A stretch of 64,000 nucleotides of DNA from Cerrena zonata (taxonomy: Eukaryota > Basidiomycota > Agaricomycetes > Polyporales > Cerrenaceae): positions 1-64,000 of the forward strand of contig JASBNA010000067.1 of the NCBI GenBank assembly GCA_038087015.1, given 5' to 3'. A program made the position numbers and the translations under genes. Positions within the stretch are counted from its first letter, which is position 1, and each line of letters begins with the position of its first letter. Positions 10,121 through 22,436 of this stretch are shown here, in pieces. Under the pieces are notes generated by a model, which saw only the letters and a list, made by a program, of their open reading frames with translations, searched no databases and was not told the DNA's origin.

Positions 10121-13100
10121 ATGGATGGTGATGATCTATTTGACGTTTTTGGAGAGGCTCCAGTAGCCGTTCCAGAAGTCATAGAGAAGAAAGAGCCTTC
10201 AAAGACTGATCAAAAGGAAAAAGAACCAGTTTCTAAAAAACGTCAGGCATCCGATGAGCCTGAAGGAAGTAAAGAAAATGGCAAGGAATCTTCAAAAAAA
10301 AATAAGCAAGCCTCGAAAGAGAAGTCCAAGAAAGAGATAAATCCCGTTGTGTTTGACTCAGTCGAAATCGAAGCCTCAAGAGAAGTGGCTGCATCAGAAG
10401 GTTTAATGGCAAGTGCTGAAAAACCCGAAGGTAAAGGACAATTGAAGTTAAGACATCAAGTTAGACACCAAGTAGCCGTTCCTCCAGAATTTCCTTACGT
10501 TCCAATCTCTGAACATAAACGTAAGGACGAGGCCAGATCATATCCTTTTACGTTAGATCCATTCCAAGATACAGCCATATCTTGTATCGACAGAAACGAA
10601 TCAGTTTTAGTTTCTGCTCATACTTCAGCTGGTAAAACTGTTGTTGCGGAATATGCCATTGCTCAGTCTTTAAGAGATAAACAGAGAGTCATCTATACTT
10701 CTCCCATTAAAGCTTTGAGTAATCAAAAATATAGAGAACTCTTAGCTGAATTTGGAGATGTTGGTTTGATGACAGGTGATGTTACAATTAACCCAGATGC
10801 TGGTTGTTTGGTTATGACCACAGAAATTTTACGTAGTATGTTGTATAGAGGTTCCGAAGTCATGAGAGAAGTTGCATGGGTTGTTTTTGATGAAGTTCAT
10901 TATATGAGAGATAAATCCCGTGGGGTTGTTTGGGAAGAAACAATTATTTTATTACCAGATAAAGTCCATTATGTTTTCCTTTCTGCTACTATCCCAAATG
11001 CCATGGAATTTGCTGAATGGATTGTCAAAATCCACGCTCAACCATGTCATGTTGTTTACACCGACTTTCGTCCTACTCCTTTGCAGCATTATTTATTTCC
11101 TGCAGCCGGTGATGGTATTCACTTGGTTGTTGATGAAAAAGGAGTGTTCAGAGAAGAAAATTTCCAAAAAGCTATGTCATCTATTAGTGATGCTGCAGGT
11201 GATGATCCTGCTTCGGCTGAAAAAAGTAAAGGTAAAAAGGGCCAAACCTATAAAGGTGGTAACAATGATGGTAAATCAGATATTTACAAAATTGTGAAGA
11301 TGATTTATATGAAAAGATATAATCCTGTTATCGTTTTCTCTTTCTCCAAAAGAGATTGTGAATCTCTTGCTTTGAAAATGTCCAAGTTAGATTTCAATAC
11401 TGAAGATGAAAGAGAAGCTTTGACTAAAATTTTCAACAATGCAGTAAACTTATTACCTGAAGCCGATAAAGAATTACCTCAAATCAAGAATATCTTACCA
11501 TTATTAAGAAGAGGTATTGGTATTCACCACTCAGGTCTTTTACCAATTTTGAAGGAAATTATCGAAATTTTGTTCCAAGAAGGCTTACTTAAAGTCTTAT
11601 TCGCAACTGAAACCTTCTCCATTGGTCTTAATATGCCTGCTAAAACAGTCGTTTTCACATCTGTTAGAAAATGGGATGGTAAGGGTTTCCGTTGGGTCTC
11701 TGGTGGTGAATATATTCAAATGTCTGGTAGAGCAGGTCGTAGAGGTTTAGATGATCGTGGTATTGTTATTATGATGATTGACGAAAAAATGGAACCCCAA
11801 GTGGCCAAGGGTATGGTCAAAGGTCAAGCGGATAGATTAGATTCTGCTTTCCATTTGGGTTACAATATGATTTTGAATTTAATGAGAGTTGAAGGTATTT
11901 CCCCAGAGTTTATGTTGGAAAGCTCATTTTTCCAATTTCAGAATGCTGCCTCCGTTCCTAAAATGGAACAAGAGCTTCAAATTTTAACTCATAATTCAAA
12001 TTCTATTAAAATTGAAGACGAATATAATGTTAAAGAATACTATGACCTCAAGAAACAACTTCAAGCTTATGATGATGATGTTCGTAAAGTCATCACCCAT
12101 CCTGGTCATATATTACCATTTTTACAACCAGGTAGAGTTATAAAAGTTAAGATTGGTGAACTTGACTACGGTTGGGGGATGGTTACTTCGTTTACCAAGA
12201 GAACCAACAAAAGAAACCCAACTCAAGAATACACTGATCATGAATCTTATCTTGTCAATGTTTTCGTTTACACGATGTTCGTTGACTCTCCAGTAAATCT
12301 TATCAAACCTTTCAGTCCTATGTTACCAGAAGGTATAAGACCTTCTAAAGCAGGTGAAAAATCAAGAGCTGAATACATTCCAATTACTTTAGATTCAATT
12401 GAGAAAATTAGTAGTGTAAGATTAAGAGTTCCAGAAGATATTAAGAGTTCAAATGCTAAAAGAACCTTGTTGAAAACTATGAAAGACTTACCGAAAAGAT
12501 TACCAAAAGGTATTCCATTAATGGATGCAGTTGAAAGTATGAAAATTGATGATGACGATTTCAAACTTTTATTGAAGAAAATTAACGTTTTACAAGAGAA
12601 AATAACGAACAATCCGTTGCATGATTCAGTTAAATTGAAAGAGTCTTTTGAATTATATTCTCAAAAAGTTGAAATTGAACAAAAAATCAAACTGTTGAAG
12701 GAAAAGATTTTAGAAGCTCAAGCTGTTATTCAATTAGACGACTTAAGACATAGAAAAAGAGTATTGAGAAGATTAGGTTTCACCACTCAAGAAGATATAA
12801 TAGAATTAAAAGGTAGAGTTGCTTGTGAAATTAGTACTGGGGATGAATTATTATTGACCGAGTTGATTTTCAATGGTACTTTCACTGACTTGAATGCAGA
12901 ACAATGTGCTGCCTTATTATCTTGTTTTGTATTCCAAGAAAGAGCTAAGGAAGTTCCAAGATTAAAACCCGAGTTAGCTGAACCTTTGAAGTCAATGCAA
13001 GATATGGCTAATAGAATTGCAAAAATTTGCAAAGAATGTAAAATTGAAATTGTCGAAAAAGAATATATTGAATCATTTAGACCAGAATTAATGGAAGTTG

Positions 13101-13321
13101 TCCACGCCTGGTGCAAAGGTGCCAGTTTCACTCAAATCTGTAAGATGACTGATGTTTACGAAGGTTCATTAATCAGAATGTTTAAGAGATTAGAAGAAAT
13201 GTTGAAACAAATGGTTGTTGCTGCAAAAACCATCGGTAATTCTGAATTAGAAGAAAAAATGGAAAAGGCTGCTGAATTGGTCCACAGAGATATTGTTTCT
13301 GCCGGTTCCTTATACTTATAG
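10121..13321 (+). CDS. MTR4: ATP-dependent 3'-5' RNA helicase of the TRAMP complex and nuclear exosome
   Basis: Mtr4 unwinds RNA for the nuclear exosome and is the helicase of TRAMP. The first in-frame ATG is 10121 ([12 protein letters not shown]), giving 1066 aa; a TTG two codons upstream is not needed. After a charged, Lys-rich N-terminus come Walker [19 protein letters not shown] (VVFDEVHYM), SAT (FLSATIPNA) and motif [17 protein letters not shown]. The Ski2-like insertion follows: the arch/KOW region around residues 640-850, including [16 protein letters not shown]. The DSHCT helical domain ends in AGSLYL. Length matches the S. cerevisiae protein (1073 aa, as I recall). A perfect Rap1-type site lies upstream. 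The frame is intact. Confidence 0.97.
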   Translation: MDGDDLFDVFGEAPVAVPEVIEKKEPSKTDQKEKEPVSKKRQASDEPEGSKENGKESSKKNKQASKEKSKKEINPVVFDSVEIEASREVAASEGLMASAEKPEGKGQLKLRHQVRHQVAVPPEFPYVPISEHKRKDEARSYPFTLDPFQDTAISCIDRNESVLVSAHTSAGKTVVAEYAIAQSLRDKQRVIYTSPIKALSNQKYRELLAEFGDVGLMTGDVTINPDAGCLVMTTEILRSMLYRGSEVMREVAWVVFDEVHYMRDKSRGVVWEETIILLPDKVHYVFLSATIPNAMEFAEWIVKIHAQPCHVVYTDFRPTPLQHYLFPAAGDGIHLVVDEKGVFREENFQKAMSSISDAAGDDPASAEKSKGKKGQTYKGGNNDGKSDIYKIVKMIYMKRYNPVIVFSFSKRDCESLALKMSKLDFNTEDEREALTKIFNNAVNLLPEADKELPQIKNILPLLRRGIGIHHSGLLPILKEIIEILFQEGLLKVLFATETFSIGLNMPAKTVVFTSVRKWDGKGFRWVSGGEYIQMSGRAGRRGLDDRGIVIMMIDEKMEPQVAKGMVKGQADRLDSAFHLGYNMILNLMRVEGISPEFMLESSFFQFQNAASVPKMEQELQILTHNSNSIKIEDEYNVKEYYDLKKQLQAYDDDVRKVITHPGHILPFLQPGRVIKVKIGELDYGWGMVTSFTKRTNKRNPTQEYTDHESYLVNVFVYTMFVDSPVNLIKPFSPMLPEGIRPSKAGEKSRAEYIPITLDSIEKISSVRLRVPEDIKSSNAKRTLLKTMKDLPKRLPKGIPLMDAVESMKIDDDDFKLLLKKINVLQEKITNNPLHDSVKLKESFELYSQKVEIEQKIKLLKEKILEAQAVIQLDDLRHRKRVLRRLGFTTQEDIIELKGRVACEISTGDELLLTELIFNGTFTDLNAEQCAALLSCFVFQERAKEVPRLKPELAEPLKSMQDMANRIAKICKECKIEIVEKEYIESFRPELMEVVHAWCKGASFTQICKMTDVYEGSLIRMFKRLEEMLKQMVVAAKTIGNSELEEKMEKAAELVHRDIVSAGSLYL

Positions 13322-13545
13322 ATTCATTATATATATATATACTTATTGTAACATAGAATAAACATCGTTTACACTTTAATTCCATATATAGTTTTTCACC
13401 CTTACCGCAAATTGTAAAATCAGATTTGCTTTCGGTCATTTTTTCTCTATAAATAAAAAGGGCTGCGCATATAAATTATGGATCAATGAATAAGCACCCC
13501 TTAATTTATTGATATTTAACTACAATTCTTTAGTTTTTTGGTACA

Positions 13546-13553
13546 CTTAGGGT
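13546..13553 (-). promoter_or_regulatory. Tbf1-type ACCCTAAG element upstream of GYP7
   Basis: CTTAGGGT on the plus strand (ACCCTAAG on the minus) matches the ARCCCTAA core bound by Tbf1 in Candida promoters. It lies about 30 bp upstream of the GYP7 ATG. It is a single short motif, so the call is weak. Confidence 0.3.
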
Positions 13554-13579
13554 GCGAAGTTGGATAATACTTGTGGAAA

Positions 13580-15834
13580 ATGCCGGCTGATAATACTAAG
13601 GATAAGAGAAAGTCTATTCCTTCGAACCAGGTGGAATTGTTGTTTGCGAAGTCAAAGGTATATCTTCATCCAACTCCAAGAAAGGCAGATAATATATGCG
13701 GATTCCTATCTTTGAGTAGAGGTGATACCAATAACCACACTTCTAAAGACATTTTGTTATCGTTTACTCCGGTGGGCTCAATTGAAACCCGAAGATTTGA
13801 AAGTTTACGAAACTGTGGATATGGATGATAGTCTTCTAGTGGATTCAAAATCTTCCACTACCAATAAGTCAAATAATTACCTCGTTAGCAAGCCACCAAC
13901 ATCTACATTGAGTGGATATAGCTTCAGTGTACCATTGTCATACATCTATTCTACTCAGGTGAGAAAACCTGTGAATGATTTATGGAATGGTTCTTTAATA
14001 ATACATACCATGGAAGGTGAAAGATTACCAATTGTTAATTTCCATGATGAAGAAAGTCCATCGACAAAACAACGTCAGAAGTATTTAAATCAAAAGATGG
14101 AGATTTTTGACGACGATGGAGAAATTTATTGGGGTGGCAAAGACTTTGTTAAGGCTCTTGGTAACTTTATTCATATTGAAAAATCTACCTTAGAACCAAC
14201 CGTTTATTTGATTGATCCTGAATCTGAAGATATGAGAAATTTTTCCCCTTTTCAAAAGAAACTGGAACCTCCAAAGAATGCCATTGAAAACTTTAAATTG
14301 CCTGATGTGAACAAGATATTTAATGATGCTAAATGGAAAGTTTTAGAAACCGTTGCAACAATAAGTGCAAAAGCGAGACACCAAGTGGCAGATATAATTG
14401 AAGAAAATGCTCCAACCCCAGTTAAGCAATTAATTGGAAGACCAGAAGTTATGAAAATCAGTAATGAATTTGATAGTGCCAGAGTTTATTTAGCTAAATG
14501 GGCAGCACAAGTGAAGGTGGAATCCGAGCAAGCTCAAAAAAACTTTCAAATTGATGATGCTTTGTATGATAAGATTAATAAAGAATTAGGGAGTGAATTC
14601 CAAGAATCCCGATATTTTAACACCAGAAGAAGTTAACAAATCATCCAGAAGAAAAGCAATCAGCTTGATCGAATGGCAAGGATTCTTTGACTACTCAGGC
14701 AGGTTATCGCTTACTGTGGACGAGGTTAAAAATCGTATCTTCCATGGTGGATTAGAGGATGCAGTCAGACCAGAAGCTTACTTATTTTTATTGGGAGTTT
14801 ATTCATGGGACTCTTCCAAAGAGGAGCGTGAAATACAAAGAAGAAGCTACGAAACTGCATACGAGGAATATAAACTCAAATGGGTTACGGATGAAGATAA
14901 AAGATCTACTGATTTTTGGAAAGATCAAAAGCATAGAATTGAAAAAGATGTTAATAGAACTGATCGTCATTTACCAATATTTCAAAATCCTAAACCTGTG
15001 ATTGAAAATCATTCTAATAGCGACCTGGAACCAGAAACCCCAGATGAAGATGAAGATGAAGATTTTGATGTTGCAAATATTAAGAACCCTCATTTATTCA
15101 AAATGAGGGAGATTTTATTAACTTATAATGAATTTAATGAAAACTTAGGTTACGTTCAAGGCATGACTGATTTATTATCGCCACTATATCTTCAGATAAA
15201 GGATGAGTCTCTTACCTTTTGGGCATTTAGTAAATTCATGGATCGTATGGAACGTAATTTTGTTAGAGATCAACTGGGTATGAAACAACAAATGTTAACG
15301 TTGAATGGGTTAGTACAGTTTATGTTACCCGATTTATTCAAACATTTGGAAAAATGTGACTCTACTGATTTATTTTTCTTTTTCAGAATGTTATTGGTTT
15401 GGTTTAAAAGAGAATTTGAATGGGAGCAAGTTTTAAGATTATGGGAAATCTTATGGACTGATTTTTATAGTGGTCAATTTCATTTGTTCTTTGCATTATC
15501 AGTTTTGAGCGATAATGAGAGAATAATCAAACAAAACTTGGTTCGTTTTGATGAAGTTTTAAAATACATGAATGATTTGTCAATGAAGATGAATTTAGAT
15601 GACTTATTGGTTAGAAGTGAATTGTTATTCTTGAGATTCAGAAGAATGGTAGATATAATCGATCGTGAAAATACTGCAAGACAATTCAATCAAGACGTCT
15701 ATCAATCTACAAATGAAACCGAAGGCCAGGACCATGAGGTATTCAAAATCAGCCCTGACTTGAGACAATTATTGAGTAAAAAACCTATCATTCAGAAAGA
15801 AGGACCTAGACCCGAAGGTGCTGGAGGAGGTTAA
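13580..15834 (+). CDS. GYP7: Rab/Ypt GTPase-activating protein Gyp7, with two single-base frame breaks
   Basis: Gyp7 stimulates GTP hydrolysis by Ypt7 at the vacuole through a TBC domain. The protein is spread over three frames that join collinearly. Frame 1 from ATG 13580 carries LLFAKSKVYLHPTPRKADNI, which matches the Gyp7 N-terminus. Frame 2 (about 13776-14610) follows, then frame 3 to 15834. Frame 3 carries the TBC domain with IFHGGLEDAVRPEAYLFLLG (arginine finger in the VRP context) and NLGYVQGMTDLLSP (glutamine finger). Dropping one G from GGG (13774-13776) and one C from CCC (14608-14610) restores a 750-aa protein, close to the 746 aa of S. cerevisiae Gyp7. Both breaks are +1 (one extra base). 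Sequencing error or a null allele are the likely explanations. Confidence 0.9.
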
Positions 15835-16426
15835 TTATGAAATTACAATTTTGGGTTATAATAAGGCTTTATTCAGACTAATAAACAGTTTAGTACTATT
15901 TTTTTTAATATTTTTTTTTTTTTTTTTATTCACTGGTTATTTCATTTCGTTAACTTCCTTCCAATTTCTCTACATTTCTACCTTTTTATGGTTATACATC
16001 GGGGCTGCTATTCAACGTTCCCAGGTGAGTTTATTTCTTAGTTTTATACTTTCGGTTAATACAAGATTTTCATTTTTTGCAGTTAGGTTGTAAGAAAAAA
16101 AACCCTCATTAACGTAGAACGTGCGTAATGAATTGAAGTAGTACACAAAAGATGGGTTAATTAATGAGTATAATTAATACGATAATTCATGAACTGTTAA
16201 CTACAATGGTTGTTAATATTTCGGGAATATAGTAGACAATAATCTTTCAGAGCACAATATACTTCTAATTACTGTTTCTCAAAAATTTTTATTTTTTTTT
16301 TCTTTTTCTTTAAAGCAAAAGCCGTGTAAACTCATCTCTAACAAGATACCAATTCGTGACCTTATAAAGAGCTACAATTTGGCAATTAACTAACAGGTAT
16401 TCGTTTTTTATGAAGACATCGTTATA
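15835..16426. other. Intergenic region with long T tracts
   Basis: This gap holds poly(dT) runs around 15900-15930 and 16290-16310, typical of nucleosome-depleted yeast promoters. The open frame at 15818-16093 is a T-rich artefact. It presumably contains the GYP7 terminator and PPN2 promoter. No gene is seen. Confidence 0.5.
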
Positions 16427-17626
16427 ATGGCTGCAGCAGACAGAACACCATTGCTAAATAACTCAAGGAGACCTCGCGATGAAGAAGAGGTTATAGAATA
16501 CTATGAGGAAGAAGAAGACTGGGCTATGAGTCCAAATGTCAAGTATTCATTGTATACGCTTGGAGCCATTGCTACTATTGGGTTTATTTATTTGTTTGCA
16601 TTTTATTTACCACAATTATTCATTCCAGAATCCAGAGAAATAGAAGGAATTGTTAAAGTTGGAGAACTAGGCTCTAGTTTAGTACCGATTTCAAGTAAAA
16701 GAGTGAAAGAATTGGGGATGAATTCGGATATTTCCAATTTAGATATTGAAATTGATGCTGAGATCCAAGCAAAGAAGTCTAATGAGGTTGAAAGATTAAT
16801 ATTCGTTGGGGATATTCATGGTCATTACGTTGAATTTAGAAAATTATTACGTCAAGTCAAGTTTAATCCTGAAACCGATCATTTATTGGTCATGGGAGAT
16901 TTCATCACCAAAGGACCTGATTCATTAAAAGTTTTAGATTACTTGATTGATCATGATATAGATTGTATATTTGGAAATCATGAATATTATGTAATGAATA
17001 ACTATGCAACATTCCACGGATTGAAATCCCCATATTTTATGAATGAAACTAATGAAATGTTTTCAATCAAAGACGGAGGTTTCAATTCTGATCCAGAATT
17101 TTTATTAGCGAAAAAATTGCAACCAAAACATATCAAATACATAAACCAATGTACCATAATTAAGAAATTGGGTCAGGTTCCATTTCATAAATTCAATGAC
17201 CGGAAAGATTTAAAAGTTGGTGGTGATTCGAAAAGTTTACCAGGTTACGCAGTTCATGCTGGTTTAAGATGGGATTTATCAATAGAGGATCAAGAACCAA
17301 TTGAATGTTTAGAAATGAGATCCTACATAGGACCAAATTATAATGAAACTACGGATGATCCAGATACCGATAATGCAGTTAGCTGGTCGAAAATATGGAA
17401 TTCAAAACAAAAAATTGCAGCCAAAGAGGATGCAAAAATCATTTATTATGGTCATGAAGCAAGAAGAGGTTTGAATTTGAGAAAATACTCTAAGGGATTG
17501 GATAGTGGTTGTGATGGAGGTGGTAAGCTAAGTGCAATGGTCATTTGGTTACAAGAAGCCCTCAACTCAAAGGGTAAACCGGTTACTCTTTATCGTGAAC
17601 AAGTCCATCAAGTATCTTGTAAATAG
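16427..17626 (+). CDS. PPN2: Vacuolar zinc-dependent endopolyphosphatase, calcineurin-like
   Basis: Ppn2 cleaves inorganic polyphosphate inside the vacuole. The 399-aa protein has an acidic cytosolic N-terminus and one membrane anchor (about residues 39-63), then a luminal metallophosphatase domain. Metal-binding motifs are in canonical order: GDIHGH (128-133), GDFITKGPDS (157-166), GNHE (183-186) and the late YYGHEARRGL. The single N-terminal TM as signal anchor and the short domain match yeast Ppn2 (YNL217W family) rather than PHM5/PPN1. Start ATG 16427 is the first in frame. The frame is intact. Confidence 0.9.
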   Translation: MAAADRTPLLNNSRRPRDEEEVIEYYEEEEDWAMSPNVKYSLYTLGAIATIGFIYLFAFYLPQLFIPESREIEGIVKVGELGSSLVPISSKRVKELGMNSDISNLDIEIDAEIQAKKSNEVERLIFVGDIHGHYVEFRKLLRQVKFNPETDHLLVMGDFITKGPDSLKVLDYLIDHDIDCIFGNHEYYVMNNYATFHGLKSPYFMNETNEMFSIKDGGFNSDPEFLLAKKLQPKHIKYINQCTIIKKLGQVPFHKFNDRKDLKVGGDSKSLPGYAVHAGLRWDLSIEDQEPIECLEMRSYIGPNYNETTDDPDTDNAVSWSKIWNSKQKIAAKEDAKIIYYGHEARRGLNLRKYSKGLDSGCDGGGKLSAMVIWLQEALNSKGKPVTLYREQVHQVSCK

Positions 17627-18421
17627 ATTATCATCTCTCTTCTACGTATGAGAAGCTGTATACCTTCAGAATAGTCAGCGTTGCATACATGTCTAGCATG
17701 AACTTTGTCTGTAGAACCGGATCATTCTCCAGCATGATTCGCTAAACTCGGCGTAGGGGCCTATCAACTACATGATTTGTTGAGCTGCAGTCACTCAGTC
17801 TTATACTGGGGGTATCAGCTCTAAATCAGTACATGCAATCAGTACTTACAGTCAGTAAATCAGTCTTGTAATAAATCAGTACAAAATCAGACTTGTGATG
17901 GAGATATCGCAAATAAACACCCATACCACAAAAGAACACCCGTGCATTTTTAAGGAAATTTCAAAAAAATCACATTCTCGAGTCGTGCATATACATAGTT
18001 ATACCCAGTGCACTACCCCGAGAGAAAGACCCAATCATCTGGCGCCATTTCCCCCTTTTCTCAATTTTCCCCCCAAAAAGATCGGTACCCACACGCAAGC
18101 AATTTTGAAAACAAGGCGAACGAACAGAAACCCAAAAAAATCAAAACATCCAAACCTTCAAAAATTGTCTTCCCATTTTAAAAACATCCAAACCTTTGCT
18201 CTGTTTTCAAAACATCCAAAACTTCTGTTTATCGCTGTGTTTTTTACAACCTTTTATCAATTGCAAAGAGGTTATTTGGATAGAGTTATTTAGCTGGTTA
18301 ACAAACTTTTCAATAGGATCCAAATTGGTTGAAAATACTGAAGGAGCTGAGTTGTTATTCGTTGCTTTTAGAATATTTTAAGAATTGTTGATATTGTTAT
18401 TATTAACCTCTCTAGTTAATT
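17627..18421. promoter_or_regulatory. RAP1 promoter with (A)ATCAGTAC repeats and two Rap1-like sites
   Basis: Between PPN2 and RAP1, the words ATCAGTAC, CAGTAAATCAGT and AATCAGAC recur from about 17780 to 17895. Two Rap1-like elements follow: ACACCCATACCAC (17917-17929) and ACACCCGTGCATT (17936-17948). Each matches the Rap1 consensus with about one mismatch, so autoregulation is plausible. The open frames here are C-rich leader sequence, not convincing proteins. Confidence 0.5.
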
Positions 18422-20442
18422 ATGGTTAAATCATCTGAAGAGGCTAAATATATTAAAGCCGAACAAGGGGAAAGAATTGACCCAAAGCTTTTCACTGATG
18501 ATAAGGGGAATCCATTAGTTTTCAAAATTTCATCTAATGAAGTTCAAGATTATAAATATAAAATTAATCAGTATGGAGGATCAGTAATTGAAGATGATTC
18601 AAAACTTGATTCAAATGAAAAGGATACCTTAATTAAATTGAGTGATAAACCAATTGATTCAGTTAGTTATTCAACTGATTTTATTGATGAATCAATTAGA
18701 AAAAATGAACTTGCTTCATTACATAATTATGCTCAACCAACATCAAGAAAAAGAAAAGCTACTGATACTGGAGATGAATCTGATGAAACTATTTCAAATA
18801 GAGCAGCTATTCAAGCCGCCACTGCAGCAGCCGCTGAAGTGAATGCGTTATCTCATACTGATGAAAATTTAGCTAATGTTTTAGCTAAAGCTGAAGCAGT
18901 TGAACAACTTAATAAAAACGATATTGGATATTTTGGTCATCAAGAATCTGATCAATGGAAAAATGGTGGTGGTAATCAACTTAGAAAACATCAACCACGT
19001 AAAAAAACATCTAAATTCAATGAAGAAAAAGATGCTTTTATTATTGAACAAGTTAGATTAAGACCTCGTTATAGAACGAGTCATAAATTTTATGATGAAT
19101 TAGCAGAATCCGATATTTTACAAGGCCATACTGGACATTCGGTTAGATCAAGATGTAGGGTTCATTTATTACCCAAAATTGATTATGTTTATCAAACTGA
19201 TGAAGCTGGTAATTTAATTTTAAATGAACAAGGTGAAAAAATTAAAGTTAAATTACTTGAAGTTCCAAATACTTTGAAAAATAGATTTAGTGCAGAAGAA
19301 GATTATTTATTATGTACTGAAGTTATTAAACATGTTTTAGAAAATAATGATAAATCAAAATTTGAAAATCGTGATGAACAAGGATTTTTCGATGAAAAAT
19401 TATTATCAGTTGGTATTTCATTTTTCAATGAATTTGCAAATAAATATCCAAACCATTCTTCTCCTTCTTGGAGAGATCGTTTTAGAAAATTTGCTCGTGC
19501 TTATGGTGTTCAAAAATATATTCGTGATTATCAAGAATCAATTAAAAATCAACAAAAACCTGAAGCAATGAAAATTTAACTAGAAGAAAAAATAGAAAAA
19601 GAGACGCTCCAGAAAATCTTGTTAGTCAAGCTGATGATGATGCTGCAGAAGCTGATTTAGATCAAGAAGAAGAAGACGAAGATGAAGAAGAACAAGTTGA
19701 TGATGTAAACGCTGCTGCTGCTGCTGTTGCTGCTGCACAAGCTGCTGCCAATCAACCTCATCATCACGATGGTGCTTTAGATGAAGAAATTGGAGAAGTT
19801 AAAAGTTCTAATATTGATGAAGCTATCAAAGAAGTTGATTCAAAAGCTAAAGAAGCCAAAAAAAAGAGAGAACAAGAAAATTTAATTAAAGAAAGTGAAG
19901 AAGAACAAGATGATGTTGATGGAGATGTTGAAGGAGAAGAAAATGATATTAAATCAAGTCAAATTGGTAGTCAAGATCACCAAAGTTATTTAAAACCAGG
20001 TTATAAAATGGGAGATTTATTTACTGAAGCCTTTTGGAAACCAAGAAGCCATGATGAAAAAACCAATATCAGTTTAGAAATCATTAAAAGTATTGATGGA
20101 TTATTTGATCAAGATGTATTAAATGATGTATTTTTAAAACATGGTATTAAATCCCCATTAGTTTCTCATATATTAATGTCAACTTCAGCAAATCCAGTAA
20201 GAATATTTAAATTTTTAAAATATTTATATAATGATTTACAAGAAGAAGGTGATTTTAATCAAACCACCACTGATGAAGAAAAAATTTATCAATATTTGTT
20301 CCCAGAAAACAGAAAAGGTATCTGGACTCCCAAATCAGATAAACTTATTAAAAAGGGTAAGTTAAAAGAATTGAAAGATCTTCATGGTTCTAAGAAAATC
20401 AATGAAAGAAAAAGATTCTTAGAGAAAAATAAATTATTATAG
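18422..20442 (+). CDS. RAP1: Telomere and promoter-binding protein Rap1, frame broken after the Myb domain
   Basis: Rap1 binds telomeric repeats and many promoters. From ATG 18422, residues 20-60 form a BRCT domain (LFTDDKGNPLVFKI, INQYGGSVIE). After an acidic linker come two Myb/homeodomain repeats: KTSKFNEEKDAFIIEQVRL, then LKNRFSAEEDYLLCTEVI to ARAYGVQKYIRDY. This frame stops at 19577-19579 in PEAMKI. Restoring one A in the A-run near 19570 gives PEAMKNLTRRKNRKR, matching the PEPMKNLTNRPKR region of S. cerevisiae Rap1. The new frame runs open through an acidic region to 20442. Its end resembles the Rap1 C-terminal (RCT) domain (IISLE..., GIWTPKSDKLI, LHGSKKINERKRFLEKN). The restored length is 673 aa. 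Two Rap1-like sites lie upstream. Confidence 0.93.
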
Positions 20443-20878
20443 TTCTTCACCTTGTCGGTTCCTCTTTTTTATTTTAGTTGTAAATTAATTGTTTTGTTTA
20501 ATATACGTTATGTGATTTAAGATAATTCTAAATATATTTCATCGTCAATGCATCGTACTCTATCGTAGTACGTCGTACAATACTAGATCGAGGCTCGTTT
20601 CAATCGCTGGAAACTGAGCACTGGGGAATGGAAAACGGTAATAGGGTTACTGTATCGAGGGAACTCCTTTGTACAGGATGTTGCAGCTATTACGCGAAAA
20701 AAAAAAAAAAAAAGAAGAGAATTCACAACATAATACAAAAAGTAGTTAGAGCTATTCATATATTTTGACTAAAAAGGGGGATATCAAGAAATTTAGTTTA
20801 ATCAAACTAAACTCAAAAAAAAAAGGGTAAGAAAAAGAGAATAGAAACATAAGAAGAAACAAGGCGATACTAAGAGAA
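20443..20878. other. RAP1-MP65 convergent intergenic region
   Basis: This gap holds the 3' ends of two convergent genes. An A-run of 16 at 20698-20713 is the only obvious element. No gene is seen. Confidence 0.5.
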
Positions 20879-21985
20879 TTAGTTAGAAAGGATACCGTAG
20901 AATTTTTCGGCACCAAAAGAACCATCAGCTTTCCAGTAATCGTTGAAAGCAGTGAATAAAATAGCATCATTACCACAAGATTTCTTGATGGAAGAGATGG
21001 CTGATTTTTGGTTAGATTTAGAAGGAACGGCAACCCCATTGGATTCACCTTCAGATGGCCAACCGGTTTCGGTAATGTAGACGGATTTTTTATTTGAACA
21101 AGCGGTGGCAACTCTTTCAATTTGTAAAAGAACCCAGTCACCGGCGTCTTCAGCGGTAACGTAACCATCAAAGAAAGCATGGGCGTTGACGGCGGTATAG
21201 TCACCAATATCACATAAACCTGGGTTATTAATAACCGCAATAAAAGTATCAACGGCAACAACTGGACCAGAGTAACCAGCGGATTTCAAAGCAGATTTAG
21301 CGGTGGAAACGTAACCTTTAACTTGACCAACGGTGGCTTCACCAGAGTTGACCAATTCATTACCAACAGAAACGGTATGGATGTGATCCCAACCACCATT
21401 AGCTTCAACGGCTTTAGATAAAGTATCAACCGAATCTTGAATGTTGGCAACATCGAAAATACCAGCGAAAACTTTTTGGGAAGGTTTTTTAGCAGACATA
21501 ACTGCGTTAACTTGATCACAATCAACACCGTAAAGTCTAAGAATATCAAATTCAGCTAATTGTTCAATTTCCAGTTTAATTTGAGAAGATGATTTACAAC
21601 CACCATCATTAGAGTAAGGAGAGTAAGTGATACCGTTACCAGAAGCAGAAGAACCACCAGAAGAAGATTCGGTGGATTCAGAAGAAGCTGAAGATTCAGT
21701 TTCGGTTTCAGCTTCACTGGTGGAAACTGAAGCAACTGAAGAAACCGCAGTTGGTTTATTTTGAGGAGTGTAAGTGGTATCAGTGTTAACACTAACAGAA
21801 GAACTTGGTTTTGGTAAATCAACGTGTTGGAAAGTGGTTGGTTGACCATTACCAACAGTGACTACAACAAGATTAGTTTTAGTAACTAATTTAACGTCTC
21901 TTTTATCATGTTCATGATGTTGGTGTAAAGGACGAGATAAAACTGAAGCAACGAGTGAAGCTTGAACTAAGGATTTAAACAACAT
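20879..21985 (-). CDS. MP65: Cell-wall mannoprotein, GH17 glucan hydrolase family (MP65/SCW10-like)
   Basis: This secreted wall protein belongs to the SCW4/SCW10 group of GH17 beta-glucanase-like proteins and corresponds to the C. albicans mannoprotein antigen Mp65. The 368-aa product has a signal peptide (1-18) and a Kex2-type site HDKR (KR at 28-29). A Ser/Thr-rich O-glycosylation region spans about 60-118, followed by the GH17 domain. The acid/base is in VGNE (E210) and the nucleophile in ITETGWPS (E306). Length is close to C. albicans Mp65 (379 aa, as I recall). The RGD motif reported there is not visible here. Start ATG 21985. Codon use looks highly biased, as expected for an abundant protein. 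Confidence 0.92.
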   Translation of the reverse strand: MLFKSLVQASLVASVLSRPLHQHHEHDKRDVKLVTKTNLVVVTVGNGQPTTFQHVDLPKPSSSVSVNTDTTYTPQNKPTAVSSVASVSTSEAETETESSASSESTESSSGGSSASGNGITYSPYSNDGGCKSSSQIKLEIEQLAEFDILRLYGVDCDQVNAVMSAKKPSQKVFAGIFDVANIQDSVDTLSKAVEANGGWDHIHTVSVGNELVNSGEATVGQVKGYVSTAKSALKSAGYSGPVVAVDTFIAVINNPGLCDIGDYTAVNAHAFFDGYVTAEDAGDWVLLQIERVATACSNKKSVYITETGWPSEGESNGVAVPSKSNQKSAISSIKKSCGNDAILFTAFNDYWKADGSFGAEKFYGILSN

Positions 21986-22436
21986 AGTGAAGGACTCAAG
22001 TTGGAATTAAAAAGGTAATCTTCTAGGGAATGATAGTATTAGAAGGAACGACTGTAGAAAATTATCCTCTTAAGCGATGGAAAACACCTTTTTCTTTTCT
22101 TTTTCAGCCAAAGTGGATTCCTAAATGTTTTTATATGATCAAACGCAAATATGAAAAGAATTTCCCTCTTGGAAATCATGAAACTTTGGCTTTGTCATAC
22201 CTAAACTTTGTTTTGTTAAGCTGCTTTTGTTATTTTTTGCTGTTTTCGAGGCATTCTTGGGTTGTTTATTGTCTTTCCTTATTCGAGTGTTTTGTTTTGG
22301 TAAAAAAAAAATTTTTTTTTTCACGTTTTTTTTTTTTTCATGAGCTTCGGCTTTGGTGTAAGCCTGTAATACACGAGACTGCTTGAGTGCTTGACTACTT
22401 GACTGGGAGACTGCCGGACTACTTGGTTGACCAGCT

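Noticed and set aside
15818..16093. 91-aa ORF downstream of GYP7
   Set aside because: It is poly-Phe/Leu produced by T tracts and overlaps the GYP7 end.
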